Both the position numbers and the translations under genes were made by a program. The notes beneath the pieces were generated by a model. That model saw nothing but the letters and a program-made list of their open reading frames with translations, did not search any database and was not told the origin of the DNA. From Treponema brennaborense DSM 12168 (lineage in GTDB: Bacteria > Spirochaetota > Spirochaetia > Treponematales > Treponemataceae), in contig NC_015500.1 in assembly GCF_000212415.1 (NCBI RefSeq), positions 2,604,001 to 2,668,000 of the forward strand: a stretch of 64,000 nucleotides of DNA, written 5' to 3'. Shown piece after piece: positions 52,501 to 59,886 of the stretch (position 1 is its first letter; each line of letters begins with the position of its first letter).

Positions 52501-53402
52501 GCGCGTCCGCGGTACTCGGCGGAAGGGATTGCGGCAAAAAAATTCCGGCTGAAAAAATCTGGAAAAACGTTGAAAAACGCCTGACTGCAATCGTCCGGAC
52601 GGCGGAGATCGCGCAAAAAACGGCAGCCGCGCAAAAAGCCGCGGTAAAAAAAGAGGCTCTCCTAAAAGAAAACGCTCAAGACGACGCGGCACGCAAGAGC
52701 GACACGGCGTTTACGGTTTCCCTGTACGAAGGAATGCTCGAACGGCCCGCCTGCCCCGAAATGCTGGCCGCATTCGCGCTGCTGTACGCGGCAAAAGACG
52801 TACTGGGCAGCAAAGCCACCGCCGGCAGCGCGGCGGATCTTATCGAGTTATGGGGACTGGAACGCAAGCTGCAGGATCTGCTGATGAACGAAAACGTTCC
52901 CGCAGCCGACTCGTTCGTTCCGCTTAAAACGATTCTTTCCGTGCTGCGCGTATGCGACATCGCGGCGGCCGTACCGCTGAACGAAGCGGGAGAAGCGACG
53001 CCGAAAGCAATCAAAGCGGCGGCGGGAACGGTTGCGGATCACATCGTACACGGTAAGTACGCGCCGCTCACCGCAGGGACGAACAGCTTCGACAACGTGC
53101 TGTGGTTCAACGCGGAGCGCATGACGGATACCGTCTGGTATGCAATCTCCGTTCCCGCGTTTTTTGCCGCCGGCGACGTTTCCGTATCGCTTCTGGCGAA
53201 ACTGTCCGCACTGCTGAGCGGTGCACAGGTAAAAGCCGAATACCGCGCGGCGGCGTTTACGGAACTGCTGCCGCTGCCGGAAAAAGCACGGGGAGCAAAA
53301 AAAACCGCCGGGAACGGAAGCAAAATCACCGGTCGTCCGGCGCGCACGGGTACCGCAAAATCCGACGCGCCGTCCTCCCCGGCAAAAAAACCGAAAAAAT
53401 AA
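49593..53402 (+). CDS. Large GH13 alpha-amylase-family protein (1269 residues)
   Basis: The protein has about 300 N-terminal residues of unrecognised sequence, then a GH13 barrel: LAARGFTGLWLIGLWERS, SDMVPNHTG, the nucleophile in IIRFDAAMVL (Asp542) and acid/base in LLLAEAFWMMEG (Glu607). The third acidic motif reads NNPDEE instead of the usual NHD. The C-terminal ~420 residues are helical and Ala-rich, with a Lys/Ala linker (about 1010-1030) and a basic low-complexity tail. The activity cannot be fixed; hydrolase and transferase are both possible. Its place after malQ suggests a role in alpha-glucan turnover. GGGAGA lies rather far (13 nt) from the ATG. Confidence 0.85.
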   Translation: MDVYVLEERFKTDGVSVNEFHVAKTIRDECGFDGTLFASTGNVILANFKNVRIFAQKINDLIESRSQNHAEAGKKMIKAGQLNAMGLIDEIFHYVCALFRRDANPTAFDELLSSLDEAYGKKSVDALLRSFTDDFPPTAVYNGSTSADDYLAADAVDAATGRTRSNRVATLEELVLLRLANENPAFKPFYLLFDDAKLTRNPLYALSWTHVKQFFKKQPIFGPNGVDLVSMLKEPVVFSPHSLKGQLDYIRTHWESVLGEWLKRLLAGIDMISEEEKPGWAPMSGGAPEMAPYDYGALQKEYERFSPDREWMPRVVLMAKTVLVWLDQLSKQYGRDITRLDQIPDEELDMLAARGFTGLWLIGLWERSHASQRIKQICGNPEAAASAYSLYDYDIAQGLGGWDALDNLRRRLWRRGVRLASDMVPNHTGMDSRWINERPDLFVQTRDCPFPGYTFNGENLSLNDRIGVYLEDHYYRKDDCAVVFKRVDHYTGDVRYIYHGNDGTGMPWNDTAQIDFLNPEAREAVIQEILHVARNFPIIRFDAAMVLAKKHIRRLWYPEPGQGGDIASRSEYAVGRDEFEARIPEEFWREVVDRVASELPDTLLLAEAFWMMEGYFVRTLGMHRVYNSAFMNMLKREDNAKYRATIKNTIEFDPQVLKRFVNFMNNPDEETAVAQFGKDGKYFGVCTLMVTMPGLPMFGHGQIEGFSEKYGMEFTKAYWNETPDENLIARHEREIFPLMKKRYLFAEIENFLFYDVWNDGQVNENVFAYSNRCGTERAVVFYNNVYQQASGWIKHSCPYAVKTGSGENDIRKEVHTIGEALGLLPDPRNYCIFREQRSGLWFIRSALDICSNGLYVHLDGFESQVLMDISQVSDDETGKYRILCDTLGGRGVADMETALREIFLKDLYKAFTDAATSEFFEAIHLSCLPATHLKARKLTAPALKDVLETLKPSALVWFETLDAFIHGNYGASAVLGGRDCGKKIPAEKIWKNVEKRLTAIVRTAEIAQKTAAAQKAAVKKEALLKENAQDDAARKSDTAFTVSLYEGMLERPACPEMLAAFALLYAAKDVLGSKATAGSAADLIELWGLERKLQDLLMNENVPAADSFVPLKTILSVLRVCDIAAAVPLNEAGEATPKAIKAAAGTVADHIVHGKYAPLTAGTNSFDNVLWFNAERMTDTVWYAISVPAFFAAGDVSVSLLAKLSALLSGAQVKAEYRAAAFTELLPLPEKARGAKKTAGNGSKITGRPARTGTAKSDAPSSPAKKPKK

Positions 53403-53427
53403 ACCGGTACGGTCCGCCGTCTGCGCT

Positions 53428-53553
53428 GTGCGCGTTCCGCGCCACGCGGACGACCCGCCGATCCATAAAACCGCCGGTTTGCACAGGCGCCGTGCGCGTT
53501 CCGCGCCACGCGGACGGCCCACCGATCCATAAAACCGTCGGTTTGCACAGGCA
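53428..53553. repeat. 64-bp direct repeat, two copies
   Basis: Units start at 53428 and 53492 and share GTGCGCGTTCCGCGCCACG, GATCCATAAAACCG and GGTTTGCACAGGC. The gap 53403-53678 holds the repeat and a terminator and no gene. Confidence 0.85.
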
Positions 53554-53616
53554 ACGGTACGGTATGCCGGTTTGCGCAGGCGCCGTGTTGAAAGGGTTCC
53601 GGCGCAGCGGAAAAAG

Positions 53617-53665
53617 AACAGCCCGTGTTTTTCAGCAAAACGCCGAAAAACACGGGCTGTTTTCA
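53617..53665. terminator. Strong bidirectional terminator between the GH13 gene and thrC
   Basis: A perfect 17-bp stem (53617-53633 with 53645-53661, core ACAGCCCGTGTTTTTC) with an 11-nt loop. T runs follow on both strands, between convergent genes. Confidence 0.95.
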
Positions 53666-53678
53666 TATACGGAGACGG

Positions 53679-54989
53679 TCAGCCTTTCAATTCCGCACAT
53701 ATCCTTATTACGTGCGAAAGCTCCGGCGGAATCCGCTTTACCGGCGTTACCGGTTCCAAAAGGGCGGCGATATGCGCCGGAATTTCGGGAGCTTCTCCGC
53801 AGCAGCGGCGGATTCGGTCAACGTGAAACGCCGGATGATCGCGCGCAACGAGCACCACCGTACTGTCGTCCGTATGGAACGCGTCGATATGGTTTTTCGC
53901 CGCCGCATACGCGCCGGACGTTTCGCCGTCCGCGAATTCACCGTATTTCATGAAAAGTTCTTTGCAGGCGGCTTCGCGCTCCGTCTGAGAAACGGGAACG
54001 GGAAAGACCATGCCTTTCAGCACGGCAGGGTTCGTAAAAAATACTTCCTCCAGCCGCTCAAGATTCGAGGGACTGGCCGGATCCGCCGGTCCGCGGTTTT
54101 CAAGCGGAACGACCGCGTCCAGCACTTCGCACCGATTGAACGGATCAACGGTCAAAGACGGCGTGCATTCGGTGATAAAACCGTTCACCGGCAGCGAGAA
54201 CTTCCAGCCGTACAAGCCGGCTGCAAGATTACCGTAATTGCCCGGCGCGAGTGCGTAAAAAATATCTCCGAACACCTTTTTTTTAAGCCGTGAAAACGCG
54301 TACATATAAAAAAACGTCTGCGGCAGCAATCGGCCGATATTCGCCGTGTTCACCAACGTAAGCCCGTACGACGAAACCGCTTCGCGGTCGGCAAAAACGG
54401 CTCCGACGAGCCGATTACATTCTTCAACCGTCCCGTCCACTTCGACCGGATATACGTTTCCGCCGTTCCAGACGCAGTCGCTCTCATTGAATCCGCGCAT
54501 CGTACCCTTAACGTACAGCAAAACGGCTTTCAGATGTTTTTTACCGCGCATCGCCTGTACGACGCTGGCGCCGATTTCTCCGTCGGTAACGGCGACCACG
54601 ATCGCGTTTTTATCCTGCATCAGCAGCGTGTATTCCAAGCAGGCCGCCAAATACGACACGCCGAAATCCTTATGCGAACCGGTCGGGCCGGTAAACAGTT
54701 CAAGCTGATACAGAGAATCGTCGAGCCGGCGGAATCCGGGACTGAACGGAAACGCGCCGGTCGCAATCGCTTCCGATATGATCGGGCTGAATTCTTCCTT
54801 TATAAGAGCGGAGGTAAGAGAACCTGCGAGAGAAGCAAAAGACGTTTTGTCGTTCAAATAATAGACCCACGGCCCCAAATTATCCGCGTACGCGGGCACG
54901 TACAAACCGCCGTCGGGAGCCATACAGTCGGTAATCGCCTGAGAGAAACTCACGACGTTTTTGCGGTCACGGGTACTGACGAACTGCAT
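53679..54989 (-). CDS. thrC: Threonine synthase
   Basis: ThrC converts O-phosphohomoserine to threonine with pyridoxal phosphate. The 436-residue protein has the family start STRDRKNVVSFSQAITDCMA and the PLP-lysine region FTGPTGSHKDFGVSYLA (Lys107). FYALAPGNYGNLAAGL supplies the phosphate loop. The usual TxAFKDFG is changed to TGSHKDFG, but the Lys, Asp and Phe are kept. AGGAGG lies 6-7 nt before the ATG. No other threonine genes are adjacent. Confidence 0.94.
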   Translation of the reverse strand: MQFVSTRDRKNVVSFSQAITDCMAPDGGLYVPAYADNLGPWVYYLNDKTSFASLAGSLTSALIKEEFSPIISEAIATGAFPFSPGFRRLDDSLYQLELFTGPTGSHKDFGVSYLAACLEYTLLMQDKNAIVVAVTDGEIGASVVQAMRGKKHLKAVLLYVKGTMRGFNESDCVWNGGNVYPVEVDGTVEECNRLVGAVFADREAVSSYGLTLVNTANIGRLLPQTFFYMYAFSRLKKKVFGDIFYALAPGNYGNLAAGLYGWKFSLPVNGFITECTPSLTVDPFNRCEVLDAVVPLENRGPADPASPSNLERLEEVFFTNPAVLKGMVFPVPVSQTEREAACKELFMKYGEFADGETSGAYAAAKNHIDAFHTDDSTVVLVARDHPAFHVDRIRRCCGEAPEIPAHIAALLEPVTPVKRIPPELSHVIRICAELKG

Positions 54990-55036
54990 TAAAACCTCCT
55001 ATAAAAATCCGAGTGCATTCGCAACGTTATACGATT

Positions 55037-55954
55037 TTAACACATCGACGGAGGAAGTACCAGATACTTCTTTACGAAAGTATGCGGACGGTACGTCATC
55101 TTTGCCTGCCGAAGTCCCTCGTTGCCCAAATCCTGTTCTCGATTAACGTATTGTACCGAAGGCGGAAGCTGCAGCGCCTGCGCCTGATTGACGAATTGGT
55201 AAATTCCCTTATAACTGTTTATTCCTTTTTCAAACAGATCGATGAACATGGTTCCGCCGGCGGAAATTTCCCCCACCGAAAATCCGGCCGGAACACCGTC
55301 GGCATACGCGACTATGCCGGAAAATCCGAACAGGGAAAAATGTTCAAGCGCGTACAGACATTGCGCGTAATCGCCCGGATCTTCAGCCGGACGCGTCTGT
55401 TTCCAGCTTTCGAGTACGGAAAGCGCGTCGGGCAGCGTATACGTATCCAGCGGTTTCACCTCCGAAGCATACGAATTGATGAACGCGTTTACCAAATTTT
55501 TCTTTTTATGAAACGCTTTGCCTGAAAGCGCCGCAAGTTCCGCGCGGATATAAACGTAATCGAAGTTATCCCGATCTTCAGCTATTTGAAACCCCTCCCG
55601 CTCAAGCTCGGCGGAACCGCGGACGTATAAAGCGGCGTCCATATTTTTCCAATAACCGAACCCTGCAAACAATTCGGCACGCTGTGCTGCGGAAGGCGGG
55701 TCGCCCATGACCCAGAAAAAGGAAGCACCGAGGTCTTTTCCGTTAAAAACGCGCACGGGCCCGGTTCCGGCTACGGCGAGCGACGTTTCGGAAAGTCTTG
55801 CAATGCGGTACGCGTACTTGTTACTGTCCAAAAATATATTTGCAAACGTAAATTCACTTACTTCAGTTTTCAGATTACGGCAAAAAGCCGTCAATTCGTC
55901 ACGCATATCGACGCTGACCGGCAAAAATTCGGGAAAATCGGGGATAGAATTCAT
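55037..55954 (-). CDS. DUF2156 protein (phosphatidylglycerol lysyltransferase C-terminal-like, GNAT fold)
   Basis: The 305-residue protein starts at 55954, where TTGACT, 17 nt, TATCTT and a 6-nt gap precede the ATG. The frame stays open far upstream but that part is antisense to pepT. Motifs include TFANIFLDSNKYAYRIA, a linker AFHKKKNLVNAFINSY and the acetyl-transferase-like end YEKGINSYKGIYQFVNQAQA-like sequence (EKGINSYKGIYQFVNQAQA) with YVNREQDLGNEGLRQAK. The DUF2156 family transfers aminoacyl groups or remains uncharacterised. A membrane part is absent, so the substrate is unknown. Confidence 0.8.
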   Translation of the reverse strand: MNSIPDFPEFLPVSVDMRDELTAFCRNLKTEVSEFTFANIFLDSNKYAYRIARLSETSLAVAGTGPVRVFNGKDLGASFFWVMGDPPSAAQRAELFAGFGYWKNMDAALYVRGSAELEREGFQIAEDRDNFDYVYIRAELAALSGKAFHKKKNLVNAFINSYASEVKPLDTYTLPDALSVLESWKQTRPAEDPGDYAQCLYALEHFSLFGFSGIVAYADGVPAGFSVGEISAGGTMFIDLFEKGINSYKGIYQFVNQAQALQLPPSVQYVNREQDLGNEGLRQAKMTYRPHTFVKKYLVLPPSMC

Positions 55955-55960
55955 ATATAG

Positions 55961-55989
55961 AAGATAGCGATTTTCCGGTAAAAAGTCAA
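55961..55989 (-). promoter_or_regulatory. Promoter of the DUF2156 gene (leaderless type)
   Basis: TTGACT (55984-55989), 17-nt spacer and TATCTT (55961-55966), ending 6 nt before the ATG. Confidence 0.65.
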
Positions 55990-56111
55990 AATATCCGGCG
56001 AATTTAAAACCTGCCGAAACACACAGAGAACCGGTTGCCGCACTCTGCAAACCGGCCGCCGCACTCCATACACTTACACTCGCGGTACCCGTCGCTCGCC
56101 GCCGCGACGGC

Positions 56112-56140
56112 TTGCAGCAACGGATAAAATATCGTACCAT
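56112..56140 (+). promoter_or_regulatory. pepT promoter (leaderless type)
   Basis: TTGCAG (56112-56117), 17-nt spacer and TACCAT (56135-56140), ending 6 nt before the ATG. Confidence 0.6.
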
Positions 56141-56146
56141 ATCGGT

Positions 56147-57442
56147 ATGAAACCCGCAATTTTGAGCGCACCTTTTACCGACGCATTGCTGGCACGTTTT
56201 CTCAAATACGTGCAGATATGGACAACCAGCGACAGTTCCCGTTCCGACGCGGGAACCGTCCCGTCTACCGAGCGGCAAGCCGATTTTGCACAACTTTTGG
56301 CACAGGAACTGCGAACGCTCGGCGTATCCGACGTTACCGTAACCGCACATTCGTACGTCTGCGCCCGCATTCCGGCAACTCCCGGCATGGAAGACGCGCC
56401 GGCCGTCGGTTTTTTGGCACATCTGGACACGACGGAAGAGGTGAGCGGGCTGAACGTCCGCCCCAACGTTCTGGAAAACTATCAAGGTACGCCGATCCGG
56501 CTTGCGGACGGAGCCGGGCTCGATCCTGCCCAAGACGCGGCGCTCGCCCGTGCAGCGGGCGACACGATCATCACGTCCGACGGGACGACGCTGCTCGGCG
56601 CGGACGACAAGGCGGGCATCGCAATCATCATGAGCGCGGCGGAGGAACTGCTCAAAACCGCTCCGGACGGAAAGCCCGCGCTGCCGCACGGTACGGTCGA
56701 AATCGTATTTTCTCCCGATGAAGAAACGGGGCACGGCATGGATCACGTACCGCTCGGCTGGTTTACTGCGCGGCAATGCTACACCGTAGACGGCGGACAG
56801 GCCGGAGAAATCGAAGCGGAATGTTTTAACGCCTGGAAAAGCGAAATCACGTTCAGCGGAAAAGCAAAGCACACCGGAACAGCGCGCCCCGACATGGTGA
56901 ACGCCGTCACGATGGCTGCGGATTTCATTTCGTTTCTGCCGCGGAACGAAGCGCCGGAAACCACCGATTCGTATCAGGGATTTTACGCTCCCATGGAAAT
57001 AACCGGCCATCTGGAATCGGCGGCCGTTACGCTTTTTCTCCGCGACTTCGACACGGAGGGAATGAAACGGCGGCTGCAAAACGTCGAAACGTTTGCCCAA
57101 GCGATTGAAAAAAAGTTTCCCGGTGCAAAAGTTTCCGTAACGCACACGCAGCAATATCTGAACATGAAAGAAAAAATCGACCAATGTCCGGCTATAACGG
57201 AAAATCTGGTGCAGGCGGTGCGGCAGGCGGGATTGGAACCGGTATTCAAACCGATACGCGGCGGTACCGACGGCGCGCGGCTTACGGAAATGGGCATTCC
57301 CTGCCCGAACATTTTTACCGGCGGACACAATTATCATTCGCGCACCGAATGGGCGGCGTTGTCACAAATGGCGTACGCCGTTCAAACGGTGCTGAACTTG
57401 ATCCGATTGCAGACCGGAACCGTAATGTCCGTTTCAAAATAA
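56147..57442 (+). CDS. pepT: Peptidase T (tripeptide aminopeptidase)
   Basis: This dinuclear zinc aminopeptidase releases the N-terminal residue of tripeptides in the cytoplasm. The 431-residue protein shows the metal-binding GFLAHLDTTEEVSG, LLGADDKAG, SPDEETGHGMDHV and the late FTGGHNYHSRTEW, plus GGTDGARLTEMGIP. All M20-family ligands appear present. The ATG is preceded directly by a promoter and no Shine-Dalgarno. It diverges from the DUF2156 gene across a 192-nt gap that holds both promoters. Confidence 0.95.
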   Translation: MKPAILSAPFTDALLARFLKYVQIWTTSDSSRSDAGTVPSTERQADFAQLLAQELRTLGVSDVTVTAHSYVCARIPATPGMEDAPAVGFLAHLDTTEEVSGLNVRPNVLENYQGTPIRLADGAGLDPAQDAALARAAGDTIITSDGTTLLGADDKAGIAIIMSAAEELLKTAPDGKPALPHGTVEIVFSPDEETGHGMDHVPLGWFTARQCYTVDGGQAGEIEAECFNAWKSEITFSGKAKHTGTARPDMVNAVTMAADFISFLPRNEAPETTDSYQGFYAPMEITGHLESAAVTLFLRDFDTEGMKRRLQNVETFAQAIEKKFPGAKVSVTHTQQYLNMKEKIDQCPAITENLVQAVRQAGLEPVFKPIRGGTDGARLTEMGIPCPNIFTGGHNYHSRTEWAALSQMAYAVQTVLNLIRLQTGTVMSVSK

Positions 57443-57509
57443 GCCGAAAATAAAACGACTGCGTGCGCTCACTCATACCGCACGCCGGGAATTTTTCAGA
57501 GGAGTAATC

Positions 57510-57752
57510 ATGAAACACTATACGCCGAAAGGAGTTTGTTCACGTAATATAACGTTCGACATCGTCGACGGCGTCGTTACCGGAGTTGCGTTTGAAGGCG
57601 GCTGCAGCGGAAATTTGCAGGGAATCGGTAAATTGGTAGAAGGTATGCCGGTTGCGGAAGTCGTATCGCGGCTTAAAGGCATCCGCTGCGGTTTCAAATC
57701 GACCAGCTGCCCGGATCAGCTCGCCCGTGCATTGGAGAACGAACATGAATAA
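57510..57752 (+). CDS. TSCPD-domain protein (TIGR03905 family)
   Basis: The 80-residue protein has YTPKGVCSRNI, GGCSGNLQGIGKLVEGM and the name-giving STSCPDQLARAL. The domain also occurs at the C-terminus of class II ribonucleotide reductases, where the Cys residues bind metal. The free-standing family is uncharacterised. CAGAGGAG precedes the ATG. Its last 8 nt overlap the murA start, so the two are translated together. Confidence 0.88.
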   Translation: MKHYTPKGVCSRNITFDIVDGVVTGVAFEGGCSGNLQGIGKLVEGMPVAEVVSRLKGIRCGFKSTSCPDQLARALENEHE

Positions 57753-59040
57753 TCCGTACGAATACCGAATTGAAGGCGGATTCCCGATCAAAGGAACCGT
57801 TACGGTAAGCGGCAACAAAAACGCCGCCCTGCCGTGCATCGCGGCGGCGCTGCTCACCGCGGAACCGGTCGTTTTGCAGAACGTGCCCGATATAAAAGAT
57901 ACCGGCGTCATGCTGCAAATTCTTGAAGCGCTCGGTGCTTCGGTAAAAAAGATCGCCGCCAACGCCTGGGAGATCTGTGCCGCCGATCCGATCCGCACCG
58001 AAATTCCGCAGGAACTTTCAAAAAAACTGCGGGCGTCGATCCTATTCGCCGGCCCGCTCACGGCGAGAACCGGCAAGGCAACACTGCCTCCGCCCGGCGG
58101 CGACGTCATCGGACGGAGGCGGCTCGACACGCACTTTCTGGCGCTCACTGAACTGGGAGCGCGCGTGGCGGTAAACGGACAGTTCGCGTTTACCGCGAAC
58201 AAACTGGTGGGAGCGGACATTTTTCTTGACGAAGCGTCGGTTACCGCCACGGAAAACGCCGTCATGGCGGCCGTGCTTGCCGAGGGACACACGATCATCA
58301 CGAACGCCGCAAGCGAACCGCACGTACAGGATTTGTGCAAAATGCTGAACGCGATGGGCGCAAAAATCGGCGGCGTCGGCAGCAATATTCTGGAAATAGA
58401 CGGCGTTACCGAATTGCACGGCTGCACGTACCGCATCGGCCCCGATTACATGGAAATAGGTTCGTTTATCGGACTCGCGGCGGCTACGCGCGGCAGCGTT
58501 ACCATATGCGGCGTTGAACCGCGCGATCTGCGCCCGGTCAAATTGGCGTTCGGAAAGCTCGGCATCACGTGGCATATCGAAGGCGATTCGCTCACCGTTC
58601 CCGTCGGACAGGCGATGCAGGTAAACACGGATTTGGGCGGTATGATTCCCAAAATAGACGACTCACCGTGGCCCGGATTTCCGCCCGATCTGACGAGCAT
58701 AATGACGGTCGTCGCGACGCAAGTTGAAGGAACCGTCCTGATTCACGAAAAAATGTTTGAATCGCGGATGTTTTTCGTCGACAAGCTGATCGGCATGGGC
58801 GCGCGCATCACGCTGTGCGACCCGCACCGCGCCGTCGTGTCGGGGCCGTGCACGCTGCACGGTGATCATCTGGTTTCACCCGACGTGCGAGCAGGCATGG
58901 CGATGGTCATTGCCGCAATGGCCGCGCACGGCGAAAGCGTTATCAGCAATGTGTATCAGGTCGAACGCGGCTACGAACATCTGATCGAACGTCTCCAAAG
59001 TCTCGGCGCTCATATTGAAAAAGCCGACTGCGGTGATTAG
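57745..59040 (+). CDS. murA: UDP-N-acetylglucosamine 1-carboxyvinyltransferase with Asp at the active-site Cys position
   Basis: MurA adds enolpyruvate to UDP-GlcNAc, the first committed step of peptidoglycan synthesis. The 431-residue protein has VSGNKNAALP (Lys25), the loop PPPGGDVIGRRRLDTH and the C-terminal GYEHLIERLQSLGAHIE. In most MurA proteins the loop reads PGGC. Here the Cys is Asp (residue 120, codon GAC at 58102-58104). The same change in mycobacteria, Chlamydia and Borrelia keeps activity and gives natural fosfomycin resistance. The start at 57745 overlaps the TSCPD gene by 8 nt. Confidence 0.95.
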   Translation: MNNPYEYRIEGGFPIKGTVTVSGNKNAALPCIAAALLTAEPVVLQNVPDIKDTGVMLQILEALGASVKKIAANAWEICAADPIRTEIPQELSKKLRASILFAGPLTARTGKATLPPPGGDVIGRRRLDTHFLALTELGARVAVNGQFAFTANKLVGADIFLDEASVTATENAVMAAVLAEGHTIITNAASEPHVQDLCKMLNAMGAKIGGVGSNILEIDGVTELHGCTYRIGPDYMEIGSFIGLAAATRGSVTICGVEPRDLRPVKLAFGKLGITWHIEGDSLTVPVGQAMQVNTDLGGMIPKIDDSPWPGFPPDLTSIMTVVATQVEGTVLIHEKMFESRMFFVDKLIGMGARITLCDPHRAVVSGPCTLHGDHLVSPDVRAGMAMVIAAMAAHGESVISNVYQVERGYEHLIERLQSLGAHIEKADCGD

Positions 59041-59130
59041 TCCGATTTCAGGCACCGCCGATAGCTCCGAACCGTACGCAGCTGTTCCGCTGCAATCCGG
59101 CGTCCGAATCGCGCACAGGCTGCGTACCGT

Positions 59131-59886
59131 TTACCAGCCGCGCGCCGCCGCGACCGTTTCGTACGCGTGCTGAATGCGTATAAAAGCCGAACGGGCGATT
59201 TCCTGTTGCCGTTCGGGCAGGCACGCAAGCGTATCGGGATGATAGAGCGAAACGAGCCGGCGATGCGCCGCTTTTACGTCCGCATCGGAAGCCGCCGACG
59301 GAATATCGAGGATCAGATACGCGGCGGCAATTTCGTTTGAAACGGTGCGCCGCCCCAAAAGTTCCGCAAGATATGCCGACGGTTTTCTGCCCCGTTCGGC
59401 TTCGTTCCAGCCGAATTCCAAAGCGGCAAGCAGCGTGAACACACGCTCAACCGGCACGGCGCTCTCGTTTTGCTTTATGAGCGCCGCCAGACATTCCGTT
59501 AAAAGATCCCCGTTCAAACTCTCGGCCTCACTTGCGGGCCGGCACAGACTGAACCAATCGGCACCGCCGATAATTCCGAAACAGGCACGCAACTGTTCCG
59601 CCGCGATCTGCGCGTCCGAAACGCAGTATACGGCGAGCGCGCACACCAGTTCCGCTCCGCAAAACGGTTCGGTAATACCGGAAACGGCGTCCCGGCTGCC
59701 GCTCCCGCGAGAAGTCGGATTATCGGCCGCCTTTTTGCGGCGCACGTCTTCGCGCACCCGATCGACGATAATATCGGCCGCCCAGCCGATCGCGAGCCCC
59801 GCGGCGGCTCCGCCCCAACCGGCAAGAAGACCGACCAAACCAAAAACGACGCGGCACGCGTATTTTTGCAGCGGAAACTTACGCAT
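59131..59886 (-). CDS. J-domain protein with N-terminal membrane segment (DjlA-like)
   Basis: The 251-residue protein has a membrane segment (about residues 10-34, VVFGLVGLLAGWGGAAAGLA). A helical TerB-like region follows (about 70-180, CAELVCALAVYCVSDAQI-like). The C-terminal J domain has the HPD motif in RRLVSLYHPDTLA. This is the DjlA arrangement, expected to present DnaK at the membrane. Its ATG lies 8 nt inside the preceding gene, so it is coupled to the two membrane proteins upstream and may serve their assembly. Confidence 0.82.
   Translation of the reverse strand: MRKFPLQKYACRVVFGLVGLLAGWGGAAAGLAIGWAADIIVDRVREDVRRKKAADNPTSRGSGSRDAVSGITEPFCGAELVCALAVYCVSDAQIAAEQLRACFGIIGGADWFSLCRPASEAESLNGDLLTECLAALIKQNESAVPVERVFTLLAALEFGWNEAERGRKPSAYLAELLGRRTVSNEIAAAYLILDIPSAASDADVKAAHRRLVSLYHPDTLACLPERQQEIARSAFIRIQHAYETVAAARGW

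Noticed and set aside
55955-57337. Upstream extension of the DUF2156 frame across pepT
   Set aside because: The extension is antisense to a complete peptidase T. The DUF2156 start at 55954 has its own promoter.
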